6,303 bases of DNA from an uncultured Clostridia bacterium. Lineage in GTDB: Bacteria > Bacillota > Clostridia > Oscillospirales > Acutalibacteraceae. Location of the stretch: NCBI GenBank assembly GCA_946405565.1, contig CAMJHU010000131.1:1-6303 (forward strand). Reading direction: 5' to 3'. This document shows, piece after piece, positions 5,911-6,303 of the stretch. How positions within the stretch are numbered: position 1 is the stretch's first letter; each line of letters opens with the position of its first letter. A program made the position numbers and the translations under genes. The notes beneath the pieces were generated by a model that saw only the letters and a list, made by a program, of their open reading frames with translations, searched no databases and had not been told where the DNA came from.

Positions 5911-5939
5911 ATTAAAACATACATTTCAACAAATGTCAA
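5911..5939 (-). promoter_or_regulatory. Promoter of the tyrS T-box leader
   Basis: On the minus strand a consensus TTGACA (5939-5934) is followed after 17 nt by TTTAAT (5916-5911). The start point would be near 5904, just before Stem I at 5897, which supports the assignment. The -35 box begins 11 nt after the ireB stop codon. An inverted repeat ACATTT-gttg-AAATGT (5936-5921) overlaps the -35 box and spacer. Confidence 0.85.
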
Positions 5940-5950
5940 GTTTTTTTGCA

Positions 5951-6193
5951 TTATTGGCTGACATAATTTTTGACCAGTTCTGCCAGCAGGTCATCCCGGT
6001 CGATTTTGCGGATGATGCTGCGTGCGCTGTTGTGGGTGGTGATATAGGTGGGATCCTCGGAAAGGATATAGCCCACAATCTGATTGACCGGATTGTACCC
6101 CTTTTCTTTGAGCGCGTCGTATACAAGCTGTACGAGTGCCTTCATTTCTTCTTCATGGTCCTGCTCGATTGAGAAAGTCATTGTTTCATCCAT
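5951..6193 (-). CDS. ireB: IreB family regulatory phosphoprotein (UPF0297/DUF965, YrzL-like)
   Basis: An 80-residue cytoplasmic protein that matches the IreB/UPF0297 family along its whole length. The N-terminal TMTF stretch (4-7) is followed by VYDALKEKGYNPVNQIVGYILSEDPTYIT (24-52), the family's hallmark, and by SARSIIRKIDRDDLLAELVKNY (56-77). In Enterococcus faecalis, IreB is phosphorylated on N-terminal threonines by the Ser/Thr kinase IreK and dampens cephalosporin resistance. T4 and T6 here are the corresponding candidates, an inference by position. In many Firmicutes the gene lies between alaS and ruvX; here its downstream neighbour is instead the tyrS T-box leader and tyrS. The start ATG at 6193 has GGAGGTG (6208-6202) 8 nt upstream. 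A nearby in-frame ATG at codon 5 would remove T4, so the first ATG is preferred. Confidence 0.95.
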   Translation of the reverse strand: MDETMTFSIEQDHEEEMKALVQLVYDALKEKGYNPVNQIVGYILSEDPTYITTHNSARSIIRKIDRDDLLAELVKNYVSQ

Positions 6194-6220
6194 AAACTGA
6201 ACACCTCCGTAATTATCTCT

Positions 6221-6249
6221 ATTTTACACCAAAAGGCGGCTGTAATCAA
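6221..6249 (-). promoter_or_regulatory. SigA-type promoter of ireB
   Basis: On the minus strand TTGATT (6249-6244), a 17-nt spacer and TAAAAT (6226-6221). The start point would be near 6214, giving a leader of about 20 nt that carries the GGAGGTG ribosome-binding site. The presence of a strong promoter suggests ireB is not only transcribed from a gene beyond the window. The remaining bases to 6303 are AT-rich with T-runs on the minus strand; I see no hairpin or gene there. Confidence 0.8.
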
Positions 6250-6303
6250 GGATTTTCTGAAAAAAAACGAAAAAATTCAAAATAAATTCAACGTCACAAT
6301 CAC

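Noticed and set aside
5592..5961. Plus-strand open frames of 107 and 73 codons between tyrS and ireB
   Set aside because: The whole stretch is explained by the T-box leader and its promoter on the minus strand, and the translations are compositionally odd with no domain.
1..6303. CRISPR array, tRNA genes, insertion sequence or phage remnant
   Set aside because: I saw no regularly spaced direct repeats, no tRNA-like cloverleaf with the usual conserved arms, no transposase or integrase motifs, and no terminal inverted repeats.

Overview
The window looks like chromosomal DNA from a low-to-mid-GC Firmicute of the class Clostridia, perhaps Oscillospiraceae-like. Three features support this: a T-box leader in front of tyrS, an IreB-family gene, and a VanW-domain protein with a peptidoglycan-binding-like region. 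The promoters fit a SigA-type consensus and the Shine-Dalgarno sites are purine rich. The genus is a guess; no rRNA or other strong taxonomic marker is present. I see no tRNA, IS element, CRISPR array, integrase or phage gene.

Layout, left to right. (1) A two-gene minus-strand unit at 54-1735 encodes a zinc-ribbon protein with about five membrane segments (Yip1-like) followed, after 26 nt, by a six-segment membrane protein of unknown function. (2) A divergent promoter region at 1736-2002 holds one good promoter for each direction. (3) A plus-strand pair follows: a small SUKH-like (immunity-type) protein at 2003-2515, then, 43 nt later, a VanW-family envelope protein with a TTG start at 2559-4199. 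(4) A strong bidirectional terminator at 4220-4260 ends this unit and also ends tyrS, which converges on it from the right. (5) tyrS, tyrosyl-tRNA synthetase, lies at 4283-5515 on the minus strand. It is preceded by a readable tyrosine T-box leader (5571-5904) with a UAC specifier, an antiterminator that competes with an intrinsic terminator, and its own promoter. (6) ireB lies at 5951-6193 on the minus strand with a near-consensus promoter. The last ~55 bases (6250-6303) are AT-rich and I see no gene in them.

Functional picture: tyrS transcription starts just after ireB and continues into the gene only when uncharged tRNA-Tyr stabilises the antiterminator. VanW and IreB families both touch cell-envelope biology, but nothing in the sequence ties the two genes together. 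The least explained parts are the zinc-ribbon/membrane-protein pair, the SUKH-like gene with no toxin in view, and two oddities in the T-box leader: a near-perfect second T-box sequence with the key tRNA-pairing base changed, and an extra G5/C5 hairpin arm in Stem I. I found no clearly new multi-gene system.
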